A stretch of 11,922 nt of DNA, taken from Lachnoclostridium sp. UBA1434 (GTDB lineage: Bacteria > Bacillota > Clostridia > Lachnospirales > Lachnospiraceae). The notes under the pieces were generated by a model. The model did no database searches, was not told where the DNA came from, and saw only the letters and a list, made by a program, of their open reading frames with translations. The stretch spans positions 406 to 12,327 of the forward strand of contig DCTS01000079.1 in the NCBI GenBank assembly GCA_002329645.1. The letters are read 5' to 3'. This document shows, piece by piece, positions 1-6,664 of this stretch (the stretch's first letter is position 1; each line of letters begins with the position of its first letter). A program made the translations under genes and the position numbers.

Positions 1-256
1 CCGTCCCAAACCAGTTGGGAGACCCAATAAATATTCGCTGGTAATCAGCTATCGGCTCATTCCCTGAGATTAAATCAGGGTAAAAGCCCCGGGAAATCTG
101 GCTTTTTGCTTCTTTCACAGCCGCATTATAATCAGAGGAATAATTCTTGTCAGGAATTAGTTCCCTCACTGTTCCTCCGGTTTGTACCGCTATCTCAAAT
201 GCCAGATTCTTTGTGTACCTGAATAACGAATAATAAACGATCAGGGTATTGTTCAT
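1..256 (-). CDS. Flavodoxin family protein, N-terminal part (runs off window)
   Basis: This is the first 85 codons of a flavodoxin-like electron carrier; the C-terminal part lies beyond base 1. The start reads MNNTLIVYYS, a typical flavodoxin first beta strand, and about 70 residues later IFIGSPNWFGT matches the conserved strand and FMN-contacting loop of the family (usually GSPNWWGT). The ATG at 256-254 is preceded by GGGAG about seven bases upstream. It starts 13 bases after the stop of the nitrilase-family gene, so the two are probably cotranscribed. Oddly, the phosphate-binding loop usually reads like S-x-T/S-G-N-T, but here it is SLFRYTK, so the glycine and asparagine are replaced while the length is kept. 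The fold call is firm. FMN binding and redox partner are not established. Confidence 0.85.
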   Translation of the reverse strand, partial: MNNTLIVYYSLFRYTKNLAFEIAVQTGGTVRELIPDKNYSSDYNAAVKEAKSQISRGFYPDLISGNEPIADYQRIFIGSPNWFGT

Positions 257-269
257 ATTTATACTCCCA

Positions 270-1148
270 TTATCTTCTGTAATCCTTTCTGATAAAAGGA
301 TCCTCAATACATTCGGAAACAAGCAGCTTGTATTTGTGCGGATGGCGGTATGCGTTGCCATGTACCTCAATGCTTCTGTAATACCTTATCTCATCAATTG
401 GGAAGTCTGCAATATATATACCTTCCCTCTCGCCTGCTTCAATAATTAGTGTATCTCTTGAAGCCGGTTCGGAAGGCTTGTATGCAATTCCGTCAAAGGC
501 AGTTGAATGACCGTTGCAATCAGGCTTTCCTACAGGATAATTGACTGTTGCAATGCCTGCCATATTTTCAAAAGCCCTTGCCCTCAGCTGTGATATGCGA
601 TTTATCTCCATGGGGCATGCGTTAGGCACCAAAATAATCTCAGCGCCCTTTAGCATAAGGATTCTGGCGCTTTCAGGAAACTCCCTGTCATAACAGATCA
701 TTGCTCCGATTTTTACATTGCCATGCTGTGTGTTTAAATCCGCAACGTAAAAGTCATCACCGGCTGTCAGATTGCGTTCAACATCAAAATCACAGGTATG
801 GACCTTGGCATATGTAAGTATGTTATTTCCATGGCGATCAAAAAGACAGACAGTGTTTCTCGGCAATGGATCATACTTTTCAAGAAGGGTTATCCCTATA
901 GCCATATTGAACTGCTTGGCAAACCGGCCAAATGAACTGACAAATTCACCGTCTGCAGGCACTGCTCTACTCTTCAATTCATCAATATCCTCAGGAATGT
1001 CGTAGCCTATGCTCCACATTTCGGGGAATAATGCAATATCAGCGCCCATATCCCTGCTTTTTATGCAATATTCCAATCCCTTACGAAGGTTGCCTTCAAT
1101 TGTATCTTCGGGCATAAGCTGCAATAAAGCCACCTTTAAATGTTTCAT
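270..1148 (-). CDS. Nitrilase-superfamily carbon-nitrogen hydrolase
   Basis: A cytoplasmic amidase/nitrilase-fold enzyme of 292 residues, expected to hydrolyse a non-peptide C-N bond such as an amide or carbamoyl group through a cysteine thioester. The Glu-Lys-Cys catalytic triad is visible: Glu43 in ALFPEMWS, Lys115 in YAKVHTCDFD and Cys152 in MICYDREFPESAR (numbered from the chosen start). The length suits a single-domain family member. An in-frame ATG two codons upstream (1154) lies only two bases from AAGGAGG, while the ATG at 1148 is eight bases away and is the better start. A near-consensus promoter lies upstream and a flavodoxin gene follows 13 bases downstream. The CYDREFPE motif suggests an amidase or N-carbamoyl amide hydrolase-like group, but the substrate cannot be assigned. 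Confidence 0.9.
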   Translation of the reverse strand: MKHLKVALLQLMPEDTIEGNLRKGLEYCIKSRDMGADIALFPEMWSIGYDIPEDIDELKSRAVPADGEFVSSFGRFAKQFNMAIGITLLEKYDPLPRNTVCLFDRHGNNILTYAKVHTCDFDVERNLTAGDDFYVADLNTQHGNVKIGAMICYDREFPESARILMLKGAEIILVPNACPMEINRISQLRARAFENMAGIATVNYPVGKPDCNGHSTAFDGIAYKPSEPASRDTLIIEAGEREGIYIADFPIDEIRYYRSIEVHGNAYRHPHKYKLLVSECIEDPFIRKDYRR

Positions 1149-1195
1149 TGTCATTGCCTCCTTTAAACCTCAATTTGACAGGTCTATGTAAACGA

Positions 1196-1260
1196 GTGAA
1201 TTAATACTGCAATTACTTGGCTGCCTTTAAATTGCATTAATAATATCAGTATTATTTCAC
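1196..1260. repeat. Imperfect long inverted repeat around the nitrilase promoter (candidate operator pair)
   Basis: GTGAATTAATACTG (1196-1209) and CAGTATTATTTCAC (1247-1260) are reverse complements at 13 of 14 positions. One arm fills the spacer between the -35 and -10 boxes, and the other lies about 25-38 bases after the predicted transcription start. The arm centres are 51 bases apart, close to five helical turns. A second perfect repeat, AATAATA-TCAG-type with 7-base arms (1239-1256), overlaps the -10 box. The repeats are visible directly; the operator role is inference. Confidence 0.55.
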
Positions 1261-1268
1261 ATTGTCAA
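1240..1268 (-). promoter_or_regulatory. Sigma-A-type promoter of the nitrilase/flavodoxin operon
   Basis: Read on the minus strand, a perfect -35 TTGACA (1268-1263) is followed after 17 bases by TATTAT (1245-1240), one base off the consensus. Transcription should begin near 1233, giving a leader of about 85 bases before the ATG at 1148. Confidence 0.8.
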
Positions 1269-1289
1269 ACAAAATATGGGATTGCAGGG

Positions 1290-1319
1290 CAATAAAAGAG
1301 CAGCCATAAAGGCTGCCCT
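1290..1319 (-). terminator. Intrinsic terminator after the small membrane protein gene
   Basis: On the minus strand AGGGCAGCC (1319-1311) pairs with GGCTGCTCT (1305-1297) in a 9-base stem with one G-U pair and the loop TTTAT, followed by the T-rich tract TTTATT. It lies about 55 bases after the stop at 1375 and insulates the nitrilase promoter from upstream reading. Confidence 0.8.
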
Positions 1320-1374
1320 GTATACTATTATGTCTTAAGATTATTTTACATTTCTTTCTCAGGAATTCATAAGA

Positions 1375-1887
1375 TTACTTGGCTTCCTTTGTATCCCCTG
1401 CGGCAGTGTCTCTCTCAGAAAGCTCCGGTTCCTTTTCTGCATCAGCATTCTCTTCCTTATCACAGGGCTTTTTCAGATATATAAAGCCTAAATAGCCGGC
1501 CATGCATATTGCGAATATTATAAACCTGAATATATTCAGTACATTAAAAATTGCAATATCAATTAATAAGCAGGCAACTGCCAATAAGATAAACGAACTG
1601 ATTTTATTAGACTTCTTCAGATTGTATAAAACATAAAACATGCAGATTCCTGCAGCAATACTAATAACATAAGGTAAGGAAACCTCACTCAGCAAAGACA
1701 AGGATATGAATATGGTGCTTGCCGACTCCAGTGATAATAAAAAGGCCTTGCTTATCTGTATTTTTTGCTGCGTAATATAATTAAGTGCTTCTAATATTCC
1801 GATACCTATGCCAAAATAAATTACCGATAATAAACTGACACTGTTTATTAAGATACACACCGATATAATTCCGATAATTTCAATCAT
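1375..1887 (-). CDS. Small integral membrane protein of unknown function
   Basis: I do not recognise this 170-residue protein. It is strongly hydrophobic over residues 3-34, 48-90 and 97-138, enough for four or five membrane helices, with short basic turns (KKSNK near 91-95, KK at 139-140). It ends in a hydrophilic, glutamate-rich tail of about 30 residues (PCDKEENADAEKEPELSE and onward) that should be soluble. The ATG at 1887 is preceded in frame by two stop codons, so no longer product is possible. The ribosome binding site is weak: AGGGAAAGGGA lies rather far upstream. The gene is monocistronic, with its own promoter (1951-1978) and terminator (1290-1319). It may be a small permease or stress membrane protein; no function is claimed. 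Confidence 0.75.
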   Translation of the reverse strand: MIEIIGIISVCILINSVSLLSVIYFGIGIGILEALNYITQQKIQISKAFLLSLESASTIFISLSLLSEVSLPYVISIAAGICMFYVLYNLKKSNKISSFILLAVACLLIDIAIFNVLNIFRFIIFAICMAGYLGFIYLKKPCDKEENADAEKEPELSERDTAAGDTKEAK

Positions 1888-1950
1888 CGATTATTACCAA
1901 ATCCCTTTCCCTAATATCCCCCGTTTAAATCTGCTGCCGCTAATTTACAT

Positions 1951-1978
1951 ATTATAACAATATATCTGTATAAGTCAA
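1951..1978 (-). promoter_or_regulatory. Promoter of the small membrane protein gene
   Basis: On the minus strand TTGACT (1978-1973) is followed after 16 bases by a perfect TATAAT (1956-1951). Transcription should begin near 1944, giving a leader of about 57 bases. No terminator is visible between this promoter and the upstream S-component gene, so some read-through into this gene is possible. Confidence 0.75.
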
Positions 1979-2028
1979 TGGATCAGATATCAGGCGTTGT
2001 CTTATAATGTACGTGACTATCGATATCC

Positions 2029-2562
2029 TCATTCATTATCAATTATGCTGCTATGCTTTATGACAATTACCAGCAGCGGTATAATAACAATCTGGATTAT
2101 TATACCGGGTATTGCATTGAGAAAGGCTCCCGATATAAAAATCTTCCATGTAAAGGCCGAACCGTTCAGTCCGTATAAAAGCATGGAAACACTTCCCCAG
2201 ATTACCCTTCCGAATATCATGGATGCTATTAATGATATGTATATGAATATAGTCTTCTTCGGCAATAATTTATAAAACACACCGGTTGCCGCGCCATAGG
2301 CAGCCAGCTCGAATGCCATTGCCAAAGCAATGGGATACATCGGCGGCATTCCGAAGATTATGCTTCTGAATATCGGAACTATGAAACCCACAACTAATCC
2401 ATATGGCCATCCGCAAATAAAGCCTGTTAACAAAACCGGCAGATGCATCGGAAGGAATTTGTTCCCCAAATCCTGAATTTGCGCTGTCAAAAAAGGCAGT
2501 ATCATGCCTAATGCCAGCATTAAGCTTGCCTGAAGCAGCTTCTTGGTTGATATACGCTTCAT
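2029..2562 (-). CDS. ECF-type transporter substrate-binding (S) component
   Basis: A 177-residue membrane protein resembling the S components of energy-coupling factor importers, which bind a vitamin or similar micronutrient and dock on a shared EcfA-EcfA'-EcfT module. Evidence is the N-terminal TKKLLQASLMLALGMILPF helix, the FLPMHLPVLLTGFICGW segment (37-52) followed by GLVVGFIVPIFRS (55-67), and five to six hydrophobic segments in all, of usual family length. The ALMLAL-type first helix fits the face that docks on EcfT. The ATG follows AGGAGG by five bases. The gene lies 64 bases after the permease with no convincing promoter of its own, so it is probably the third gene of the DUF362 operon. 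No EcfA or EcfT genes are in the window, as is usual for group II S components. The ligand is unknown; the pattern most resembles generic clostridial S components, perhaps pantothenate- or folate-like. Confidence 0.8.
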   Translation of the reverse strand: MKRISTKKLLQASLMLALGMILPFLTAQIQDLGNKFLPMHLPVLLTGFICGWPYGLVVGFIVPIFRSIIFGMPPMYPIALAMAFELAAYGAATGVFYKLLPKKTIFIYISLIASMIFGRVIWGSVSMLLYGLNGSAFTWKIFISGAFLNAIPGIIIQIVIIPLLVIVIKHSSIIDNE

Positions 2563-2626
2563 AAATACCTCCTGAGATTATGATATATCCCGGTTTGTGT
2601 CATGTTGTCCGGTCTTTATCAGATTA

Positions 2627-3529
2627 TTAAAATATTATATTGCATATTGCTCCTGTAATTATAGCATAAATAATAACAAAAAATAAATAAAATATAAATT
2701 GCTTTACTCCAAGTATTGCTTTTAGCGCCCCCAGGTTGGTTATTTTTGTTGCCGGTCCGGTAATCATAAATGCCGCTGCAGAACCCATACTCATTCCGGC
2801 ATTTAGCCATTCCATAAGCAAAGGAATGGTACCTCCGCCGCAGGTATACAGAGGCACACCTACTGTTGAAGCCATCAGTATTCCAAATCTTTGCTGCTTT
2901 CCGAACAAACCGGCAAAAAAGTCCGCGGGAACATAACGCTGAAACAAAACCGAGACAATGATACCCACCAGAAAATATCCGCCGGTGGCCTTGATATTCC
3001 TTCCGATATTCTTAATCAGCCTTATAAGTATATTCGGATCGGTATCCCTGCTTGTTATATTGCCAAATCCGGAGAAATTAAAAAAGCTCCTGTTCTTATA
3101 AAATATATGAATACATAGTCCTGCTGCTATTCCGCATAGCATACAGGACAGAAAGCGTATGAGCAGTGCCGCTTTGCCCAGAGCCATACTATAGATCAAC
3201 AGCTGCGGATTAAGCAATATGGAGCTCATCATAAAGGCTGCCAGCCAGTCATCCCTCATACCCTTTTTAGAAAAGGAAGCCGCAATAGGTATGGTTCCGT
3301 ACATGCAAAGCGGGGAGACTATGCCTAAAAGGCTTGCAGGTATGATGCCGAATATACCCCACCTGCTTTTTTTCATCCCCATGAAGACGGAGTGTATCTT
3401 CTCCTTGCCGAATACGGAGATTACAGAGCCAAGCAGGATGCCAATCAAATAATATTTTAATATCTGCTCCAGCAATACTGTAAAGTAATACCACAAATAT
3501 GTAATTTCACGGCTGATGATTTTAATCAT
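2627..3529 (-). CDS. UPF0718/ArsP-type permease (COG0701 family)
   Basis: A polytopic membrane protein of 300 residues with eight or more hydrophobic segments, of the predicted permease family (DUF318/ArsP_1) whose studied members export metalloid or organoarsenic compounds. The two half-repeats are visible: IVSPLCMYGTIPIAASFSKKG (about 70-90) in the first half and GVPLYTCGGGTIPL (224-237) in the second, followed by the conserved GPATKITNLGAL (258-269). The CxCG seen in many relatives is CMYG here, so metal transport cannot be assumed. The ATG at 3529 overlaps the end of the DUF362 gene by eight bases; an in-frame TTG just before it is a less likely start. The overlap implies translational coupling and joint function with the DUF362 lipoprotein. 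A cation, metalloid or small-molecule substrate is possible; none is proved. Confidence 0.85.
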   Translation of the reverse strand: MIKIISREITYLWYYFTVLLEQILKYYLIGILLGSVISVFGKEKIHSVFMGMKKSRWGIFGIIPASLLGIVSPLCMYGTIPIAASFSKKGMRDDWLAAFMMSSILLNPQLLIYSMALGKAALLIRFLSCMLCGIAAGLCIHIFYKNRSFFNFSGFGNITSRDTDPNILIRLIKNIGRNIKATGGYFLVGIIVSVLFQRYVPADFFAGLFGKQQRFGILMASTVGVPLYTCGGGTIPLLMEWLNAGMSMGSAAAFMITGPATKITNLGALKAILGVKQFIFYLFFVIIYAIITGAICNIIF

Positions 3530-4631
3530 CAATCATCACCAGCTCATACTCCTGACTTCCAAAACCTATTTCCTCGGCATAATCAAGAGTATGGGTTCCG
3601 TTCTTGAATTCTATCCGATTTCTTAATGCAGCGCTCTTTTCTTCATCTGCCGTATAAATATGATCCACGCAGGCTTTGTCAAGGGCAACAGGATTAAGTG
3701 ATGCAAGTATTCCGATATCATCCATCTCCGGCGCCGCCGGGCGTGCATTGCAGTCACAGTCTATGGAAAGATTGTTCATCACGTTAATATACAGGACATT
3801 ATCTCCCAAAGCATCAGCAATTGTCTTTGCCGCCTCAGCCATGGATTCTAAAAAATGGTCCTGCACATACCCACCCATCAACCAGGAATTTGTATCACGA
3901 AGTCCGGCGTTATGAATCAAGTTCTTTCCCTTTGCGGATGAAAACCCGATGGACATGTTCTTGATTGCTCCCCCGAAGCCTCCCATTTCATGTCCCTTAA
4001 AGTGTGAAAGAACAATAAAAAAGTCATAATCTTCAAAATGTGAGCCCACCAGGACTTCTTTCAGATGTTTTCCGTCTTTAACAGGCAGGCTGACAGCTTC
4101 CTCCTCATCCAGAATATCCACCGAAATATATGCGGTAAATCCATGATCCTCCGCAGCCTGCAAATGCATTGCGGTAGTGGCCCGTCTGCCGCCGTATGCG
4201 GTATTGCAGTCCACAAAGGTACCGCCCACGGAAAGGACCAAATCCTTTATCAAATCCGGCTTAAGATAATTATCTCCTCCCGGTTCACCCATATGTACCT
4301 TTATCCCAACCCTGCCTGCGGCTTCCCTGCCTAATGCCTCATATATCCGAATTAATCCCTCCGGACTGATATCCCTTGTCATATAAACAATTGACCTGCC
4401 CTCATAAGCTGCAGTCGACGCAGTATCTGATGCAGATTCTGCCGTCTGATTTTCAGCCGTTTCCCCGGTCTGCTTTTCGGACGTATCTTCACCCGTCTCT
4501 GCCGTCTCTTCAGCCGGTTCCTTGACCGGCTCACCGGTTGGTTCCAATGCTGCATCAATCTTCTTCTTACATCCGAACATGATGAAAGAAGCAAGCGCTA
4601 TCAATAATAAAAGAATCCATTTACTTTTCAC
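3522..4631 (-). CDS. DUF362 domain lipoprotein
   Basis: A 369-residue predicted lipoprotein. A lysine-containing N-terminus, a hydrophobic segment WILLLLIALASFIMF and then G-C-K-K-K indicate a signal peptide cleaved before Cys21 (somewhat atypical lipobox MFGC). Residues about 25-78 are a Glu/Thr/Ala/Ser-rich disordered linker, and the rest is a DUF362 domain with VGIKVHMGEPGG, FIVLSHFKGHEMGGFGGAIKN and the cysteine motif IDCDCNARPAAP, followed by NPVALDKACVD. Many DUF362 proteins carry a ferredoxin-like Fe-S domain; none is present here. No ATG is available: the start is GTG at 4631 (eight bases from AGGGGG) or the adjoining TTG at 4634. It is the first gene of a promoter-operator controlled unit and overlaps the permease. 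It probably acts on the outer face of the membrane with the permease; the chemistry of DUF362 is unknown to me. Confidence 0.85.
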   Translation of the reverse strand: MKSKWILLLLIALASFIMFGCKKKIDAALEPTGEPVKEPAEETAETGEDTSEKQTGETAENQTAESASDTASTAAYEGRSIVYMTRDISPEGLIRIYEALGREAAGRVGIKVHMGEPGGDNYLKPDLIKDLVLSVGGTFVDCNTAYGGRRATTAMHLQAAEDHGFTAYISVDILDEEEAVSLPVKDGKHLKEVLVGSHFEDYDFFIVLSHFKGHEMGGFGGAIKNMSIGFSSAKGKNLIHNAGLRDTNSWLMGGYVQDHFLESMAEAAKTIADALGDNVLYINVMNNLSIDCDCNARPAAPEMDDIGILASLNPVALDKACVDHIYTADEEKSAALRNRIEFKNGTHTLDYAEEIGFGSQEYELVMIDD

Positions 4632-4651
4632 CAAAATACCCCCTGTCTCTC

Positions 4652-4675
4652 ATGACATATGTCATTTTGACATAT
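4652..4675. promoter_or_regulatory. Overlapping palindromic operator at the DUF362 transcription start
   Basis: Two palindromes overlap: ATGACATATGTCAT (4652-4665), a perfect 14-base palindrome, and ATATGTCA-TTT-TGACATAT (4657-4675), with perfect 8-base arms. Together they give three TGACAT half-sites in alternating orientation, starting inside the -10 box and running over the predicted start near 4667. ATGT-N7-ACAT lies within, one base shorter than the ATGT-N8-ACAT dyad known for PadR proteins. The adjacent upstream gene encodes a PadR regulator. Repressor binding here is inference. Confidence 0.65.
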
Positions 4676-4702
4676 TATAAACGAACTCTCCTATGCTGTC
4701 AA
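4674..4702 (-). promoter_or_regulatory. Consensus promoter of the DUF362-permease-S component operon
   Basis: On the minus strand a perfect TTGACA (4702-4697), a 17-base spacer and a perfect TATAAT (4679-4674). The predicted start is near 4667, inside the palindromic operator. So strong a promoter with an overlapping palindrome suggests an operon that is tightly repressed and induced strongly. Confidence 0.85.
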
Positions 4703-4706
4703 TAGG

Positions 4707-4740
4707 GCTGTTGCATAATAAAATGTTATTATGCAACAGT
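4707..4740. repeat. Perfect 14-base inverted repeat between the PadR gene and the DUF362 promoter
   Basis: CTGTTGCATAATAA (4708-4721) is the exact reverse complement of TTATTATGCAACAG (4726-4739), with a 4-base loop AATG. G-U pairs extend the stem on the plus strand only. Neither side has a run of T after the stem, so it is not a normal intrinsic terminator, although its place after the PadR stop suggests it limits read-through. It could also be an operator or the remains of a small mobile repeat. Confidence 0.6.
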
Positions 4741-4760
4741 CTCTATGCTTGCTATGATAC

Positions 4761-5309
4761 TTACTTTCCCTTATCCATCTCCTGCAATATGCTTTCTACT
4801 TCGCTGCACCAGTCGATATATGCTTTTGCCGTTACCTGCCCGAATCTTAATGTGAAATAGCTGTAATATTCCTGAGGCGTATTTATGGTTCCCGGATTAA
4901 AATACGCAGCAATGTTATCATACGCCTCCAGGTGCTTTTCCTTGATTTTCTTATATTCATCTATCATCTGAATATTCTTGCTTATGGGCTGTACGCTTCC
5001 AAAGTACAGCTTTAAAAGCAGCTCGTTATTATGCTGATTATCCCTGCTGTCCAGCCATTCCTTCAATACCGCAAACCCCTGGTCCGTTATGGAGTAAACC
5101 TTGCGATAGGGTTTTCCTTCACTTTTTTCAACTCGAAAATCTGCGTACTTTTGTGAAACTAGCTTTTTTAGCACAGGGTATATCTGGCCATTGCTGACCT
5201 TATAAAAATAGCCTATTGCATTTCCTATTTTCTTTTTTATGTCATAACCCGAGCATTCGCCCAGGCTTAATATCCCTAAAATCACATAATAACTGGTATT
5301 CTCTTTCAT
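4761..5309 (-). CDS. PadR-family transcriptional regulator
   Basis: A 182-residue DNA-binding repressor-type protein. The N-terminal winged helix is clear: YVILGILSLGECSGYDIKKKI (8-28), then FYKVSNGQIYPVLKKL (35-50), the recognition-helix region of PadR proteins, and the wing with KPYRKVYSITDQG (66-78). Residues about 95-175 form a helical C-terminal domain of the Vir_act_alpha_C type used for dimerisation, with KLYFG near 100-104. The ATG is seven bases from AAGGAG. The gene starts 21 bases after the stop of the aldo/keto reductase gene and is probably cotranscribed with it, while the next gene downstream has its own consensus promoter covered by palindromes. PadR regulators usually control adjacent genes, so that promoter is the likely target; the inducer is unknown. 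Confidence 0.92.
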   Translation of the reverse strand: MKENTSYYVILGILSLGECSGYDIKKKIGNAIGYFYKVSNGQIYPVLKKLVSQKYADFRVEKSEGKPYRKVYSITDQGFAVLKEWLDSRDNQHNNELLLKLYFGSVQPISKNIQMIDEYKKIKEKHLEAYDNIAAYFNPGTINTPQEYYSYFTLRFGQVTAKAYIDWCSEVESILQEMDKGK

Positions 5310-5330
5310 ATCAGTACTCCTTCGGATATA

Positions 5331-6518
5331 CTATATTCTCTTAAATTTCCTGTATATCTTTACTCCGTTTCTGAAGAAGAAGCCTTCCATCTCCTGTGAA
5401 ATTGCTTTTAGCTCCCTGCGTATCTTAATACCCTGTGGGCAATGGGACTCGCATCTGCCGCATTCCCTGCATATTGATGCGTAAGCGGGCTGTTTTGATA
5501 AAAAGCCGAGTGTCTGATAGTATTTAAACCTGTTTATCCTGCCGCCAAGAAGGAATTTATCATTATATGCCGAGAAGCATCCGGGAATATTGACTCCGAA
5601 GGGACATGGCATACAGTAGCCGCAGCCTGTGCAGGGTACCTTCGTCTTCTCTAAAAGCAGCTTTTTTACCCTGTCAAATACTTCAAGCTCCTCCTGCGAC
5701 AGAGAACCTGCATAAGCGTCCGAGGCAATTCTTGCATTTTCCTCAAGCTGGGCTTCGTCACTCATACCTGAAAGCACAACCGTTACCTCGGGATGGTTCC
5801 ATATCCATCTCAATGCCCATTCAGCCGGAGACCAATCCTTCCTGCAATCTGCAAAGCTGCTTATTACCTCCTTAGGCAGGCTGCCCGCCAGCTTCCCTCC
5901 CCGAAGCGGTTCCATTATAACCACAGGAATTCCAAGGGAATAGGCAAGGCACAATCCGGACTTGGTTGCCTGGTTATTCTCATCCATATAATTATATTGG
6001 ATCTGACACATATCCCATGGGTAAGCAGTAACAATCTGTTCAAAATCGGTTTTGCTCCCGTGGAAGGAAAAGCCTATGTTCTTTATAATACCCTTGCTTT
6101 TCAGCTCCTCCATCCAGTCCAGTACTCCGATATCGGCCATCCGGTCAAAGCTTGCCTTATCCGTAAGCATATGGAACAGGTAATAATCTATATAATCAGT
6201 GGACAGCCTGGAAAGCTGCGTATCAAATATCTTCTTTGCCCCGTCAAGCTTTGACACCATGAAGCAGGGCAGCTTGTCGGCTATCTTCACCTTATCCCTT
6301 AAGCCCCCGGACAACGCATTGCCAAGCAATACCTCGCTTTTTCCTCCGTTATAAAAATAAGCGGTATCAAAATAATTAACGCCCTTTGCAGCCGCATCCC
6401 TCAGCAGGGCAACCGACCTGTCGACGTCAATGGATCCTCTCCTTGTCGGGAACCTCATGCAGCCAAAGCCAAGGATTGACAGAGAATCCCGGTTTTTAAT
6501 ATTTTCCCTTGTCAGCAT
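5331..6518 (-). CDS. Aldo/keto reductase with C-terminal double 4Fe-4S ferredoxin domain
   Basis: A cytoplasmic oxidoreductase of 395 residues. Residues about 10-290 are an aldo/keto reductase barrel with LGFGCMRFP, FDTAYFYNGGKSE and the usual tetrad Asp51, Tyr56, Lys82 (IADKLP) and His116 (YYLFHMLTD). After it come two cysteine clusters, CTGCGYCMPCPFGVNIP and, some 40 residues on, CRECGRCESHCPQGI, which fit two 4Fe-4S clusters. This two-part design is common in clostridial and archaeal predicted oxidoreductases and suggests electron exchange with ferredoxin or flavodoxin as well as a nicotinamide cofactor. The longest frame begins eight codons upstream, but the ATG at 6518 has CAGGAG at eight bases and is preferred. 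A PadR gene follows 21 bases downstream. The substrate, probably an aldehyde or ketone, is unknown. Confidence 0.92.
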   Translation of the reverse strand: MLTRENIKNRDSLSILGFGCMRFPTRRGSIDVDRSVALLRDAAAKGVNYFDTAYFYNGGKSEVLLGNALSGGLRDKVKIADKLPCFMVSKLDGAKKIFDTQLSRLSTDYIDYYLFHMLTDKASFDRMADIGVLDWMEELKSKGIIKNIGFSFHGSKTDFEQIVTAYPWDMCQIQYNYMDENNQATKSGLCLAYSLGIPVVIMEPLRGGKLAGSLPKEVISSFADCRKDWSPAEWALRWIWNHPEVTVVLSGMSDEAQLEENARIASDAYAGSLSQEELEVFDRVKKLLLEKTKVPCTGCGYCMPCPFGVNIPGCFSAYNDKFLLGGRINRFKYYQTLGFLSKQPAYASICRECGRCESHCPQGIKIRRELKAISQEMEGFFFRNGVKIYRKFKRI

Positions 6519-6570
6519 ATTATATACTCCTGTTATCTTCATAATATTCTAAATATACGCCAAGAAGTGT

Positions 6571-6624
6571 AAGCCGGCCGTTATATCCCGGGCTTATTAT
6601 AAGTATATCACAGGTCATGATTCC
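6571..6624 (-). promoter_or_regulatory. Weak candidate promoter and hairpin ahead of the aldo/keto reductase
   Basis: The 146-base gap 6519-6664 holds a perfect TATAAT on the minus strand (6601-6596) but no good -35 box at 16-18 bases. Right after it AAGCCCGG (6595-6588) can pair with CCGGCTT (6577-6571) with one bulged C. The hairpin has no T-run, so it is either a weak terminator for the aldolase gene or part of the reductase control region. Confidence 0.35.
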
Positions 6625-6664
6625 TCTTATAACTGCATGTGCAGCATGCGATTACTATCTAATG

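Noticed and set aside
200..225. Frameshift in the flavodoxin phosphate loop (another frame reads YSGTQ)
   Set aside because: The other frame soon meets a stop, and the main frame continues with a normal flavodoxin sequence, so substitution is simpler than frameshift.
2563..2626. Possible riboswitch before the ECF S component gene
   Set aside because: The gap is only 64 bases, with no conserved thiamine, cobalamin, FMN, folate or other riboswitch core and no terminator hairpin.
2619..2810. Small minus-strand protein of 63 codons at the end of the permease gene
   Set aside because: It overlaps the conserved C-terminus of the permease in another frame and has no binding site of its own.
5793..6254. 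Plus-strand open frame of 153 codons inside the aldo/keto reductase gene
   Set aside because: It lies wholly opposite a well-supported gene, has no ribosome binding site or recognisable domain, and is rich in residues typical of antisense translation.
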